DNA from: Castor canadensis
Lineage: Eukaryota; Chordata; Mammalia; Rodentia; Castoridae
Length of the DNA stretch: 64,000 bases
Direction of reading: 5' to 3'
Assembly: GCF_047511655.1 (NCBI RefSeq)
Contig: NC_133389.1
Location: 151,481,973 to 151,545,972 of the forward strand
Each line of letters begins with the position of its first letter. Position 1 is the stretch's first letter. A program made the translations under genes and the position numbers. Below are positions 49,649 through 62,439 of the stretch, piece by piece. The notes beneath the pieces are model-generated. The model did no database searches. It worked only from the letters and a program-made list of their open reading frames with translations, and was not told the origin of the DNA.

Positions 49649-52600
49649 TTTTGTTTTCTTTATGATAGTCATTCTGGCTAGAAAGAGATGAAATCTCAGT
49701 GTGGTTTTGATTTGCATTTCCGTGATGGCTAAAGATGTTGAGCATGTTTTCATTATTTATTGGTGACTTGTACTTAAAAAAACTTGTATATTCAGTTCAT
49801 TTGTCCATTTATTGATTGGGTTATTGAGGGGCTTTTGTTGTTTAATTTTTTGAGTTCTTTATATATTCTGGATATTAATCCTGTCAAATAGATAGCTAGC
49901 AAAGATTTTCTCCCATTCTGTAGACTGTTTCTTCACTGTTGTTTCCTTTGCTATGCAGATGCTTTTCTCATCTGATGCAATTCCATTTGTCAATTCTTGC
50001 TATTATTTTTTGAGCTATTAGAGTCTTTCTCTACAAGTAATTGGCTTTGCCTTTATCTTGAAGTGTTTTATTGGGGTAGTTTCAGAGTTTGAGGTCTTAC
50101 TTTAAAGTCTTTGATCTATTTTGGATATGCTTTTGTGTAGGGTGAGAAATACATAGTTTCAGTTTTCAACATGGTGGATATCCAGTTTTCCTACCAACAT
50201 TTGCTAAATGTCGCTGTCTTTTTTTAAAATCATGTTTTGGGTACTTTTATTGAAAATCAGATGGTTATAGCTGTGTGGGTTTATTTCCGGGTTCTCTATT
50301 CTATTCCATTGGTCTTCATGTCTGTTTTTGTGCCATACCATACTATTTTTCTTAATATGGCTCTGTAGTATAATTTGAAATTGAGTGTTGTGATACTTCC
50401 AGCATTGCTCTTTTTGTTCAGGATTGCTTTGGCTATTTGGTGTCTTTTGTGCTTCCATATGAATTTTAGGACTGTTTTTTCTGTGAAGAATATCACTGGA
50501 ATTTTTACTAGGATTGCATTGGATCTGTATGTAGTTTTTGGTGATATAACCATCTTAACAATATTAATTCTGCCAATCCATGAACATGGGAGGTCATCCC
50601 ATTTTCTACTATACCTTTCTTTGGTGCTTTGTAGTTTTAATTATAGAGGTTTTAGACATATTTGGTTAAGCTTATGCCTAGGTATTTTATTTCTTGGGAG
50701 GAGAGAGTATTATAAATGGAATGATTTCCTGATTTCTTAGTCTGTTCATTGTTGATATATAGAAAAGCTGTATTTTTTTTGTATATTGATTTTGTACCCA
50801 GTTACTTTGCTGACTTTGTTTATCAGGTCCAAGTCTTCTTGTGGAGTTATTAGGGACTTCTAAGTATAGAATTATATCATCTCCAAATGGGATCATTTGA
50901 TTTCTTCTTTCCTATTTGTATCCATTTCATTTCTTTCTCTTGATTGATTGCTGTAAATAGATTTCAAACACTATATTGAATGAGTGGTGAAGTAGACACT
51001 CATGTCTTGTTCCTGATTTTAGAGAAAATGCTTTCAGTTTTTCCCCATTCATTTTAATATCAACTTTCATTTTGTCATACATAGTCTTTATTGAGTTATG
51101 ATATTTCTAGTCCTAGTTTCTTCAGTGTTTTTATCATGAATGGATGTTGAATTCTGTCAAAGCCTTTTCTGCATCTATTGACATATGTGATTTTTGACCT
51201 TGAGTCTATTTATGTGCTGTATTAAGTTCAATGATGTGCATATGTTGAACCATCCTTGCATTCCTGGAATGAAACCAACTTAATCATGGTGCATGGTCTT
51301 TTCAATGTGCTATTTACTTCAGTTTCCAAGTATTTTATTGACAATTATTACATCTATATTCATCAAGGAAATTGCTTTGTAATTTTATTTTCTTGTTAAT
51401 CCTTATCTGGTTTTGGAATTAGGGTAATACTGGCTTCATAGAATGATTTTGTAGTTTCATTCACCTTCTATTTTATGAAATAGTTTGAGGAGCATTGGTA
51501 TTAGTCCACTTGAAAGGTCTGGTGTAATTTAGCAATGAATCCATCCAGGCCTGGGCTTTTCTTTGTTGGAGACTTCATTACTTCCTCAATTTCATTGCTC
51601 ATTATAGATCTGTTTAGGTTTTTAATACCCTCTTGGCTCAATTTTATTAGGTCAGTATTTAGATTCTCCATTTCTTCTAGATTTTCCAATGTACTGGAAT
51701 ATAAGTTTTTAAAATATTCCCTGAAATCTCTGGATTTCAGTGATGCAATATCCCCCTTTTTTTTTCTCTAATTTTATTAATTTTGGTCTTCTCTTTATTT
51801 TGGTTAGCTTGGCTAAGAGTTTATCAATCTTGTTTTTATTTTCAAAGAACCAGCTCCTTGTTTCATTGATTCTTTATATTGTCCTTTTAGTCTCCATTTC
51901 ATTAATTCCAGTTCTAATGTTTATTATTTCTTTCCTTGTACTAATTTGGGGTTTGCCTTGCTCTTGTTCTTGTTATTATTTCCCAGAAGTTCTGGTAAGT
52001 TGTGATTTCATTTTCATTTAATTCTAGGAAGTTCTAAGTTTCAATGACCCAGTGATAACTAAAAAGTGTTGTGTTAAATCTATGTGTGTGTATATTTTCA
52101 GCAGTTTCTTTTGCTTGAATGTTGTGGCCATTCTTTCTTTCTTTTTTCTTTATTACCAACTGAGTATGACAATTCATTGATCTTATTTTCAAACCTTGAT
52201 ATTCTTTCTTCCACTAGATCTGGTCTCTGGTGAAACATTCCACTGATTCTACTGAGATTTTTCCTCAAGGGTTTTTAAATTTGATCTATTGAGCTTTTTA
52301 TTTCAAGAGTCCCATTTTTTTCCAGAATTACTCTTTGCTGAATTTCTTCTCCATACCCTGTATTATTTTCTTTATTTCATCCAGCTATTTATTTGAAGTC
52401 ACTGATAATTTTTTAAATTAGACCTTTGAATTCATTGTCCAGTGTTTTATGTTCTTTGATATCCCTGGATTCAATTATTGAAGTATTATAAACTTTTGGA
52501 GAGGTTATTTTGCTTGCTTTTCATGTTTCTATGTTGTTATTTGTACATCTGTTAGAATGGATATCTCTTCTGCTTTTAAATGAAGGTCTTCTTCGTGTGT

Positions 52601-52899
52601 AGTGTCCGGTAGCAAACAACAACAGCAAGAACACAAAAACAAACCAGGTATATAAAAAAACTAGTAACAACATCTACCACACCCCCACTAATAATAGGAA
52701 AGAAAAGGGTAAAAAATAGGATAAACTAACTTAAAAATTATTACAGGTAAAAGTAATAATAATAAAATAATAAAAAGGGTAAAGGGAAAAAGAAAGAAGC
52801 ATCAAGATAGGAAAGAAGGAAAAAGAGTATGAGATAAAGGTGTAGGATAAAATAGTGAAGGAAAACAAACTTAAGTTCAAAACAAAATCATCAAAAAAG

Positions 52900-52988
52900 G
52901 GGGGCAGGGACAGGCTGGGGGTAGAGTGCCTACCTAGCAAGCACAAGGCCTCAAGTTCAAATCCCAGTACTGCTAAAAATAAACAAAA
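52900..52988 (+). mobile_element. ID-derived tRNA-like SINE
   Basis: 'ggctgggggtagagtgcctacctagcaagcacaaggcctcaagttcaaatcccagtactgc' and an A-rich tail. Confidence 0.85.
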
Positions 52989-54227
52989 AAAGGATGAGAA
53001 AGTTAAAAGATTCCTCCTTGCTAAGGAGATTGAGATGGTTTACATTTCTTTCCCAGGCTTCTGGGTTTGGAATTTGCCATGTGTGAGGGTGGACAGTGTG
53101 TCATTCTCCTTCATAATTCCAGTCAAGCAGATCAAACTAGATGGGACAGAATGGTGGCTGATTCCTGCTCTGCCTCAGGAAAGAAGTAAGACAATGACCA
53201 CTGCACGGCTATATTCATGCCAAGTAGCTTTGTGTAGAGATCTAGGGATGCCAGTGCCTGTAAGAGCCATTCGTGAGGTGCTGTCTAAATTTGTGGACTG
53301 CTCATATGGGTGACCCCTTGTACCAGAGGCACTCTGTCAGTATACCTGGGAGCATGGGAAATGCCCAAGCAGTAGTAGTAGATCCTCCAAATGTCTCTGA
53401 GCCTCTGAATGTGGAGGTGACTGAATCAATTAATCTGCACTGAGCAGGGGTGAAAGGGCAACCTTCAGCCATAGCCATGCCAGACTCTGTCCTGGTCCCT
53501 GCACAAATCCACACACAGCTGGTCTTGGTCCTCTTCTCAGACATCAGACAGCTTTTGGATGAGGTGCTTATCATAATGTAGACCTTGCTTCCCCCTGGAG
53601 AGCAACCATGCTTTCTACTACATAGATTTGTGTCTATGAACTTGTGTCAAGTCACAATCACTTTTCTAGGCCCACACTGGCTCTTGGGGTGGCTGACCAC
53701 TGAGCTAGTGAGTAGAGGAGAGACTACTGGGACTGGAGATATTAATATGCAGGCCCTCTAATCTGCCAAGCAGTAAGGACAGACACTATGACTCTTAAAA
53801 TGGCTCCCCACTGTGACACCTATGGCTAAGCTGGGAAATAGAGGAGACGCCCTTCTCCAGCACAAGCTTGCTGAGTGGTTCACAGATCTCTTGTCTTAAA
53901 CTGTATTTTTTCAAGGTGCTGAATTCTGTGCTTATGGAGCTTGCTGAGCCTTTCCTTCTCTTTTGCTTATAGCTCCCCTTTCCCTACCATGCCTCCAGGT
54001 ATTTTTAATGTTAGGCCTCTTTCTGGTACAATTCTACAGTCTAATATTTCTGGGTTTTACTGATTATCTACTGTTGTACTCCAGTGCCTTTCCACAATAC
54101 CCCACCTCTCTCTGCAACCACACAACTTTTATTGTGTTTCAGACTCATGGAGACAAACAAAAGTGCTGTGTGTCTTTAATCAACCATCTTCCTATCTTCC
54201 TCTTTCTTACTGTTCTAAATTGGTGTC

Positions 54228-54460
54228 TTTTTTTTTTTTAACAGTACTGGGTTTTGAACTCAGGGCCTTGCGCTTGCTAAGCACGTGCTCTACTATTTGA
54301 GTCACTCCTCCAAAGCCCTTTTGATTTGTGTTGGGTATTTTCAAGATAGGGTCTTCTGAACTATTTTCCCAGCCTGGCTTTAAACTCTGATCTTCCTGAT
54401 CTCTGCTTCCTGAGTAGCTAGAATTACAGACATGGGCCACCAGCACCCTATCTAAAGCAG
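54228..54460 (-). mobile_element. B1-dID-type composite SINE, reverse
   Basis: A T-run, the tRNA-like box ('tgcgcttgctaagcacgtgctctactatttgagtcactcc'), then one B1-like unit ending 'gagtagctagaattacagacatgggccaccagc'. It has one B1 unit where others here have two. Confidence 0.82.
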
Positions 54461-55990
54461 GGTCTTTTTAGTTGGGCATTTGCTTGGTTATTGTTTTTAT
54501 TTTCCAGAGGTTTTGAAAAGTTGGTTCAAGAAGCATCTACTTGTATTTTCAGTGTTTCTCAGGGGGGTTAAGGGCTTCATGGGTAATTTTGTTGGTATCA
54601 CTTCCCTTTAATATTTCTTGTGGCACACATCTGCTCACAATCAATCCACTCGGTTTTTGTTTGCTGAAAAGGTCTTTATTCTTTCCTCATTTTGGAACAT
54701 TTTTTAGCTGGTTAAAGAATTTGTTAATAGCTTTTTTTCTTTCATCACTTTAAAGATGTTACTACATGGTGTTCTATCTTCCATACTCTCTCACGTGACG
54801 TCTACGATTTTTCTTATACTTGTTCCTTTGTAAATAATGTGCCTTTTTGTACACTCTTTAAAGTTTTCTCTTTATCATTGGCACTCAGTACTGCAATAAC
54901 AATGTACTAGCATAGTTTTCCTTATGGATTTATTCCCTATGGGTTTAGATTCTCAGATCTCTGGCTTTATAGTTTTTGTCAAATTAAAAAAAATGTTGGG
55001 TCATTATTTCTTCAAATACTTTTTCCCTTCCTCTGAGACTTTAATTACACATATGTCATACCACTTGGATTGTCACACAGGTTCGCTGATGCTCTGTTTA
55101 AGAGCTCTCTTCTGTGTGCAATTTGTATAGCTTCTGATGTTGTGTCTTCAGGTTCACACATCTTACCTTCTGCTAGCTTGAACTACACCCCCAGACCATG
55201 CATCTGTTGTAAATCCCCTGAAGATTATTCATTTCAAATACATTTTTCATCTCTAAAAAACTCCATTTAGTCTACTTACAACTTTCCCTTTTCTCCTCAT
55301 CATGCTTCTTCTGCTTTCTTGAATGTACAGAGCACACTCACGGTAACTTGTTCTTGACCATCCTTTTCTGTTTCTTCCATCATCTCTGCATTTTCTGCAT
55401 CTGTTTCTACTGATTGATTTTTCCCACATCCATAGCTTTTTTATTGTTCTATATGCCTGGTATTTTTTGGGGGGTAGTAGTTAGTTTTTATTTTATGGTG
55501 GTAGTTGGTAAACTTGTTTTGTTCTTTAAAATTTTGTTTGGTTTTGCTCTGGTACATTTTCCAATTACTTGAAATTAATTGCATTCTTTGGAGTGTTGCT
55601 TTTAATATTCATTTGGGGTGCTGTTCTAGAAAAGGCCTGAAGGAGTTTTAGAGGGGCCTGTTTAAGGTGGTTCCCTTCTAAGATTCTACTTCCTATCACA
55701 TGTGCTATGAGTCTTTCCATCCTGGCTGATGGGAATATGAATTACTTGTAGCTTTATGTGAGCTCCTATAATTTTCTACGTAATCCTTTCCAGTGGCTCT
55801 TTCCTTTGCTCCTGGCAATTTCCTGCTCAGATCGGTACTCAGCCAAAGACTGTAGGGGAAATCCTTTATGGTTGCCTGAAGATTTCTTGCCTTTATAGTT
55901 TCCTTCCTTCTGGCACTCCAAAAATTCTGCCTCTGCCTGTCAAAATCCAATCTCTGTCTCCCGAGGCAGAAAGGCAAATCAAGTCTCTGT
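54461..55990 (-). mobile_element. ancient L1 (L1M-type) fragment, ORF1 region
   Basis: 'aaatactttttcccttcctctgagactttaattacacatatgtcataccacttggattgtcacacaggttc' and 'gttcttgaccatccttttctgtttcttccatcatctctgcattttctgcatctgtttctactgattg' match the reverse of the ORF1/5' region of old mammalian L1s. It is heavily mutated. Confidence 0.6.
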
Positions 55991-56257
55991 TACTACATTT
56001 TAGCTAGAAGCAGAAGCGTGACATTTACATTGTATGGGCCTAAGATTAATATCAAAATCATCCTAAATACCATATATAAAGTTTTCTTGGATTTAAAGTA
56101 CACTCAAACTGATAAAAAGCATAAAATATTTAACTTTAATAACATAATAGAATGTAAGTATAATTGTAAATATATTACAAATCTTGACAAAGAAAATATA
56201 TGAATTCCTAAAAAATTAGTAGATGCAAACACCAGAAAAATAAAACACTTTCTTTTC

Positions 56258-56398
56258 ATATTTTGAGAACATGTCTCACTATTAGCTCAGACTGGCTTTG
56301 AACTTGCTATATAGCCCAGGTTGGCATCAAACTCACTATCCTCCTGCCTCAGACTCCCACCTGCTGGGATTATAGGGACGCACTACCACATTTGGCAA
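56258..56398 (-). mobile_element. B1-like SINE
   Basis: 'ctcagactggctttgaacttgctatatagcccaggttggcatcaaactcactatcctcctgcctcagactcccacctgctgggattatagg' is a reverse B1-like element. Confidence 0.82.
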
Positions 56399-56399
56399 T

Positions 56400-56870
56400 A
56401 AAATACATCTTCAAAAACCTTTTTTAACACTCATGATAGGCAATCCATAGGCATTGTCCAATATTGTTAGTTTAATCACCAATAAATATTTTAAACATGC
56501 TACTAAAAAGTCTTGTGATATTCATTAGAAAAATAACATATGTTTAATAAAACCAAGAAGAAAAGTTGTAGAAGGAAAGTTTGAAGTATTATAATTGCTA
56601 TAAATTACTTATCTTTCAGAATGTGATATCAACACATTGTGTCTGAAGTTGATAAAGCAAATAATTTCAGATAGATAATTTAAAATTGTACCGGAACTTA
56701 CTAGAACTAGAAATCAAGCTGTTAAAAGTAACTGTCTTTAGGAATTGAGAATGATGAAGTGGTAGTGATAGAGAAGGGTGGCTTTTCCCCCTGTGCAGAC
56801 TGAATTTTTAGACTGTATAGGTGAAGCTTATATTTTTGAGAAGTAAAAAGTTTTAAAAACCAATAGCAGC
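56400..56870. other. C2CD6 intron, nothing recognised
   Basis: AT-rich sequence with no exon or repeat recognised. Confidence 0.4.
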
Positions 56871-56871
56871 A

Positions 56872-57185
56872 TTCTTTTTGGGGGCAGTGCTAAGATTTGA
56901 ACTCAGGGCTTTGTGCTTGCTAGGCAGGCATTCTACCACTTGAGCCATGCCACCAGCTCTTTTTGCTTTAGGTATTTTTTTAATAGGCTCTCACATTTAT
57001 GCCTGAGCCATGATTTTCCATTTATCTTCCTGCATATCTGAAGTGACAGGCTTGCACCACCAGGCCTGGTTGGTTGGGATAGGGTCTTGCAAACTTTTGG
57101 CCCAGACTGTCCTTGAATCCTGATCCTCCCAATCTCTGCATCCAAAGTAGCTAGGATTACAGGTGTGAACCATTTAATCCAGCTA
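56872..57185 (-). mobile_element. composite B1-B1-ID-like SINE, reverse
   Basis: 'gggcagtgctaagatttgaactcagggctttgtgcttgctaggcaggcattctaccacttgagccatgcc' and two B1-like units ending 'aaagtagctaggattacaggtgtgaacc'. Confidence 0.87.
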
Positions 57186-57244
57186 AAGAGCCTCTTCTTA
57201 GGGCATTGACTAAATAATTGTTGTATAGTCTCACAATAAAAACA

Positions 57245-57480
57245 TGGAGTCTAGTGGTTAACACAGATTCCAGTCTAGTCTACCTATGTTCAAAACCCAG
57301 GCCTGCCACCTAATTTCTAGGTGTCCTTAACATTTAGCCCCTTTGTTTTAATTTTCCCACATATAAAATGGATGTAGTAATCATGTCTACCTCATAGCAT
57401 TGTTATGAGGCTTAAGCTAGCTAATGTATGAATACTAATACAGTATCTTGTGATAAAATTAATGGCTATTACTATTATTA
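57245..57480 (+). repeat. near full-length MIR
   Basis: 'ggagtctagtggttaacacagattcc', 'tatgttcaaaacccaggcctgccacc', 'taaaatggatgtagtaatcatgtctacctcatagcattgttatgaggcttaag' and the tail follow MIR from its tRNA-like head to its core. Confidence 0.85.
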
Positions 57481-57831
57481 AAAAAAACATTTTATCCATT
57501 TAAAGTAATGAAGTAGATACATATAAGCAATGTGATATTAAGTGAAAAACTGAGATGTAAAAGGATATGGCTAGTTGACCATATTAAGCAGTCTGGAAAA
57601 ATGCTGGTGACATACAAGGAAGTATTTTTGCAAATGGAATGAGAAAATGCTAACATTTCTCATTAATATTTCTTGTAATAATTTAAAAGATTTTAAAAGT
57701 AATTAAAACATATGATAATGCGTTTATCAAAGAACATTGAGGTGTACATCACAAGTAAATATTAATGTATGAAAATTAAAATCAAAACAATAAAAAAGAG
57801 AATGTAGGAGGATCAAGAAGTAATGCATGAC
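57481..57831. other. intron, nothing recognised
   Basis: Short AT-rich stretch with no feature. Confidence 0.4.
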
Positions 57832-57968
57832 TAGGCATGGTGGCACATGCCTATAATATCAGCATGCAGGAGAATGTCAGAGGCAGGAGGGATCATGAGT
57901 TTGAGGTGGCCAGTTTAGGCTACATAGTAAGACCCTGTCTTGACCCCCTCCAAATAAAAAAAAGAGAG
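57832..57968 (+). mobile_element. B1-like SINE
   Basis: 'aggcatggtggcacatgcctataatatcagcatgcaggagaatgtcagaggcagg...ggctacatagtaagaccctgtcttg' plus an A-rich tail. Confidence 0.82.
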
Positions 57969-58433
57969 AAGTGATGCAGAGTATGACAAATGACCCTATG
58001 TAACAAATAATCATACTGAAGGGGATAGCAGAAAAAAGAACTGACTTTAGTAATTTTGGAAAATGACATTTTAATTGGAAACTATAAAGATAAAGATAAA
58101 ATGAACTAGATAAAACACTGTATTCTAGTTGTTAAATCTGTCCCTCATGGGAATAGTACAAGTTAGCAATGCCAAAGCTGTTTTGTATGACTATTGGGGA
58201 TGAACAGATAAGTAAATGAATGGTGTATATTGAATGATGAGAGTCAGGTTTCTCACTGTTGGAAAGAGAAGTTTCTTTCCAGATAGAAAAGCAAGATACA
58301 CAAGAAAGGAAGGCTGGAATGAACTTTGTCATACTGGAATAGAGTCAGGGATATCAATATAAACATATTTAGTAATATATGTATCTACACACATATGTAT
58401 ACACAGAAATACATTGGCTTGCATATATAAATG

Positions 58434-58922
58434 TCTTAGTCCACATGGGTCGCTACAACAAAATATCAAAAATCAGGTGGCTCATAAACAACAGAAATTA
58501 ATTTCTCTCAGTTCTGGAGGCTGGGAAGTCCAAGATCAAGGTGCCAGCACATCCACTGTCTAGTGAGAGCCTGCTTCCTGGGTCGTAGATGGTTTCATCT
58601 AGCTGTGTCCTCATAGAGAAGAAAGAGTATGGCACTTCTTTGGGATTGTTTTTATAAGGGCACTGATCCTATACATGAGGGTACAGACCTCAAGACCTAA
58701 ACATCTCCCAAAGCCTTCATTTACTAATACTATCATATTGTGTGATTAGATTTCAACATAAGATTTTTTTTTTCTTTTTCTTTTTCTTTTTTTTGAGACA
58801 GGGTCTTACTATGTTACCCAGACTGGCCTCAAATTCTTGAACATCAGCCTCCTAAGTAGCAGGGACTATAGATACATACCACTGCACCTATGTGAATTTT
58901 GAGAGGACACAAACATTCAGAT
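58434..58922 (+). repeat. ancient interspersed repeat split by a B1-like SINE
   Basis: 'gtcttagtccacatgggtcgctacaacaaaatatc', 'cagttctggaggctgggaagtccaagatcaaggtgccagc' and 'gattagatttcaacataagatt' resume at 58893 as 'gtgaattttgagaggacacaaacattcagatc'. This is a well-known dispersed mammalian repeat whose family I do not assign. The SINE lies at 58764-58892 in reverse. Confidence 0.65.
58764..58892 (-). mobile_element. B1-like SINE inside the ancient repeat
   Basis: Long T/C-rich tail, then 'gagacagggtcttactatgttacccagactggcctcaaattcttgaacatcagcctcctaagtagcagggactatag'. Confidence 0.8.
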
Positions 58923-59307
58923 CACTGCATACATATATTATTTAACGAGCTGCTGAGAGTGCCTAGACCCAGTATTACAACATACATCAAGCGTGTAGAC
59001 CTTGTTTTCTGAATATTCTCTGGTAAAATACACAGAGTCCTTGGAGGAAAAGTTAATTCTAGGACTGGGAAAGGAAAAATACAAGATAAGCCTGGAACAT
59101 CTTGTGGTACCAAAAAGTAGGAATGTACTTAAGAAATAAAGGATGGGATTATGTCAAAGAGAGGCAGGACACAACCAAAAAAGTTCCCAATGATCACAGC
59201 TGGACTCATTTGAATAACAAAATAAATAACACTATATTAGATTATACCCCAAAATATAAAATTAATGATGTAAATAAATTAAGAGATAAATCTTCCTTAT
59301 GGAAGAA

Positions 59308-59527
59308 TTCCAAAGCAAGCACTGGTGGCTCACTTCTGTAACCTTAGCTACTTGAGAGGCTGAGATTGGGAGGACAGTGGTTCAAGACCAGCCCAGGTAA
59401 ACAGTTCCCAAGAGCCCATCTCCAAAATAACCACAGCAAAATGGGATGGAGGTGTGCCTCAAGCAGTAGAGCTCCTGCTTTGCAAGCATGAAGCCCTGAG
59501 TTCAAATCCCAGGCCCACAAAAAAAGA
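59308..59527 (+). mobile_element. B1-dID-type composite SINE, ~215 bp
   Basis: One B1-like unit ('cactggtggctcacttctgtaaccttagctacttgagaggctgag...') is followed by the ID-like unit ('ggtgtgcctcaagcagtagagctcctgctttgcaagcatgaagccctgagttcaaatcccagg') and an A tail. Confidence 0.88.
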
Positions 59528-59814
59528 CTCCCAATAAATGTATGTAGATATCCCTCCATCTAAGGAGTAGTTTATTCCTCCCATACACACACATGCACAC
59601 AGTTGGGGGTGGGCTACAGTTAGTAACTTGCTTCCAAAAAATAGAGTAGTGAAAGAAAAATAATAACAATGTGCTGAGAAAGCCACTTCACCTCTATTGT
59701 ATTCTTTTCATGAGAAAAACCTCATACAGAGGCAGGGTAAGGGACATTCCAGAGCATTTTTGGCTAGTACTCATCAAGATGGTTGAGGTCATTTTACTGT
59801 CATTCATTCATTCA

Positions 59815-59896
59815 TTTTGCAGTGCTGGGGATCAAGCACCATGCCTCGCACATGTAAGGCAAGCACTCACTGGAGAGACACATCCCAGCCCTAAGG
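59815..59896 (-). mobile_element. ID-like SINE
   Basis: 'gcagtgctggggatcaagcaccatgcctcgcacatgtaaggcaagcactcactggagagacacatcccagccc' is a reverse ID body. Confidence 0.75.
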
Positions 59897-60433
59897 TAAT
59901 TAAAAATTACAGCAAAAACGAAACAAGGAAAATCAGAGGACCCATCAAAGAGTGGAGGAGAGTGGGAAGACATGACAACTAAATATAATGTGTTGCTCTA
60001 TATTGCATCTTGGAATAAAAAGACAATGTTAATGGGAAAACTGGTAAAATTCAAATATAGAGTTTAGTTGACAGGAATATACTAGTATTAGTTTTGTTTG
60101 TTTGTTTTGGCAAATGTACCAAGGTAATGTTAAATGTTAACAATAGGGGAAGTAGATAAGGAATATCCATGAACTCTTTGCAATATCTTTGCAACTTCTA
60201 TGTAAATCTATAATTATTTCAAAATAAAAATTTTATTTTAAGCAATAATCAATAATCTATTTATAAAAACCACCAAACCAACATTTGCAGGTAAAGTATA
60301 CCAAATTTATAGGTCAAATGCATTATGAGCATATATAAAAATTCTTAAATTAATTATAGCAAATCCTATTTAGTATAACTCAGCAGAAGTTATATAGGAA
60401 TGCAAAGATCGTTCAGCATTAGAAAATCTATTA

Positions 60434-60520
60434 CTGGCAGAGTGGCTCAAGTAGTAGAGTACCTGCCTAGCAAGCATGAGGCCCCAAGTTCAAACCCCAG
60501 TACCACCAAAAGAAAAGAAA
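60434..60520 (+). mobile_element. ID-derived tRNA-like SINE with perfect TSD
   Basis: 'ggcagagtggctcaagtagtagagtacctgcctagcaagcatgaggccccaagttcaaaccccagtaccacc' and an A-rich tail. The 13-bp duplication agaaaatctatta lies at 60421-60433 and 60521-60533. Confidence 0.92.
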
Positions 60521-60744
60521 AGAAAATCTATTAATGGTCCACAGGGATCAGCATTTCACAAAAATCACCTGTTCCTGATTTTAAAATAAATCTTCTACGT
60601 CATGCTTTGCACTTAAAGCTGAATCTGGAGCAAGACAAAAACACCTTTCCTTACTGCTGCTATTCAATATTGCACAAGCAGTTTTAGCCAACATTGGAAA
60701 AAAGAAAACAAGAGATAGGAATATTAGAAGTCTGGGAACAACTA

Positions 60745-61165
60745 TGCTTAATGGCCACTGTGTTAGACTTCACTGATGTGACAAATATTTTAGAGAAAGT
60801 TTAAAGGAGTAAAGATGTACTTTGACTCACAGTTCCAGAGGTTTCAGTCCATACTGTGGGCCTGGTGAGGCACAGCATCATGACACAGAGGACATAGTAG
60901 AGCAGAGAGATGGGGTAGGAGGGGGACAGAGGGAGAGGGACAGAGAAGGACAAGATATACCCTTCAAAGACTTGTCCAACTGATAGACTTTCTCCAACCA
61001 GGCTGCACCTTTTAATAGCCCACTCAGCTATGAATTCATCAACTATTTAATCCATTGATGAGGTTGGCACCCTCATGATCCAATCACCTCACAATAGTGA
61101 AATAGCTGGAGGCCAAGCTTCAACACATGAGCCTTTCGGGCATTTTATATCCAACCATAATAGAG
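60745..61165 (+). repeat. unassigned interspersed repeat
   Basis: 'cagttccagaggtttcagtccatactgtgggcctggtgaggcacagcatcatgacacagagg' to 'ggcaccctcatgatccaatcacctcacaatag...cattttatatccaaccataatag' has the look of a dispersed repeat inserted in the old L1. The family is not assigned. Confidence 0.5.
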
Positions 61166-61831
61166 ACGGTCACTTATCCATAACAAAATTTCAAGAGAAT
61201 TAATTTTAAAAATAGAAGAGTTTAGCCAAGGGGATCAAAATAAGGTGAATATACAAATAATATACACAGTATTGTACAACACTATACACATATATTAACT
61301 AAATAGAAATTGTGATTTTTTATTTCAGAAACTATCCGATAAATAAGAATTAGAAAAATAAAAAGTGAGCATGACCTAAAAGAGGAAAACTGTAAAGGAT
61401 TAATACAGAAAATACAGGACTTTAAATTATCCTGGATGAAAATTTTGTATCAAGTCACTCCAAACTAATATAATGCAGTGAAATCCCAATTAAAATCTTA
61501 GAGTTATAGAAGTTGCCAAGATGACTCTAATACTTCATCAGTAAGAAGCAATCTATAAGAATTACCAAGAAAATGATGAAAAAGTAGGCATATGTTCCCC
61601 ACCAATATTAAATAAATTTAAAGCTATAGTAATTAAAATTGCATAGTAATGTAGTAGAAACATTCAAAATTATATATTTTTTCTTTTAAAAAGTTATATT
61701 AATGGAACATAATACAGAGTACTGAAATAGCTCATATAAATAAGGGAATTGGCATATGATAATTAGAATGTCAAATTAGCATATGGTAAAGGCTGAATTT
61801 CAACAGCAGTGAGATAAGGTGGTCTATGTAG

Positions 61832-61940
61832 TCAAGATGTGGTGGCACATGCCTGAATTCTAGTACCTGGGAGATTGAGTCAGGAGGATCTCGAGCTAGA
61901 GGTCAGCCTGGGCTACATAGTGAGACTATCTCAAAGAAAA
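61832..61940 (+). mobile_element. B1-like SINE
   Basis: 'agatgtggtggcacatgcctgaattctagtacctgggagattgagtcaggaggatctcgagctagaggtcagcctgggctacatagtgagac'. Confidence 0.83.
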
Positions 61941-62042
61941 AAATGATTCTTGTTTGCAAATTATAGAAATTATAAGTTTAAAAAGAAATGTATATGGCTG
62001 ACCCACATGTATTTATTATCTTGCTTCAAAAAGTAAAAAGAC

Positions 62043-62215
62043 AGCTGGGCACCGGTAATCCTAGCTACTCAGGAGGCAGAGATCAGGAGGATCGAAGTCA
62101 GCCCGGGCAAATAGTTCACAAGACCCTATCTTGAAAATACCCAACACAAGAAGGACTGGTGAAGAGGCTCAAAGTGTAGGCCCTGAGTTCAAGCCCTGGT
62201 ACTACAAAAAAGTAA
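62043..62215 (+). mobile_element. B1-dID-type composite SINE
   Basis: 'gctgggcaccggtaatcctagctactcaggaggcagagatcaggaggatcgaagtcagcccgggc' then 'gtgaagaggctcaaagtgtaggccctgagttcaagccctggtactac' and A-rich tail. Confidence 0.85.
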
Positions 62216-62439
62216 AAGGACATGAATTGGGAGAACTGTATGCAATAAAAACATCAGAAAGGCACCAATGTTAGGCATATGTGTAAGAAACTGCACTTGA
62301 CTTTAACGTCAGTTAATTATTTAAGTTAGTATCAGTTGATCCAAAAATAATATAATGTTGAAGTTCAAACTTTAATCAGTCACAGATGGACAATGAGCTT
62401 GCATTTCCTAAAATCAAGGGTTTTTTTTTTTTTTGCTTT

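Larger units (their letters stand above)
48560..54200 (-). mobile_element. third LINE-1, decayed, possibly near full length
   Basis: From the left, the 3' UTR and ORF2 C-terminus ('aacatgatgatttccagttccatccattttcctgcaaac') are followed by RT pieces (GDDIILYL near 50.86 kb in place of FADD; KSPGLDGF near 51.54 kb). ORF1-region remnants then pass into a 5' region (52.6-54.2 kb) with adenine-rich tract and GC-richer sequence resembling the L1 5' UTR. Many frameshifts are present, and SINEs are inserted at 49088-49190, 49319-49648 and 52900-52988. The right limit is approximate. Confidence 0.75.
60240..61800 (+). mobile_element. ancient L1 ORF2 fragments, + strand, interrupted
   Basis: 'ttccttactgctgctattcaatattgcacaagcagttttagccaac' and 'gaggaaaactgtaaaggattaatacagaaaa...' are diverged ORF2 sequence. 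The run is broken by a tRNA-like SINE at 60434-60520 and by another repeat at 60745-61165. Confidence 0.6.

Noticed and set aside
55705..55977. 90-codon - strand frame in the ancient L1 area
   Set aside because: The composition is plausible, but there are no good splice sites, no recognisable family, and the region is decayed repeat.
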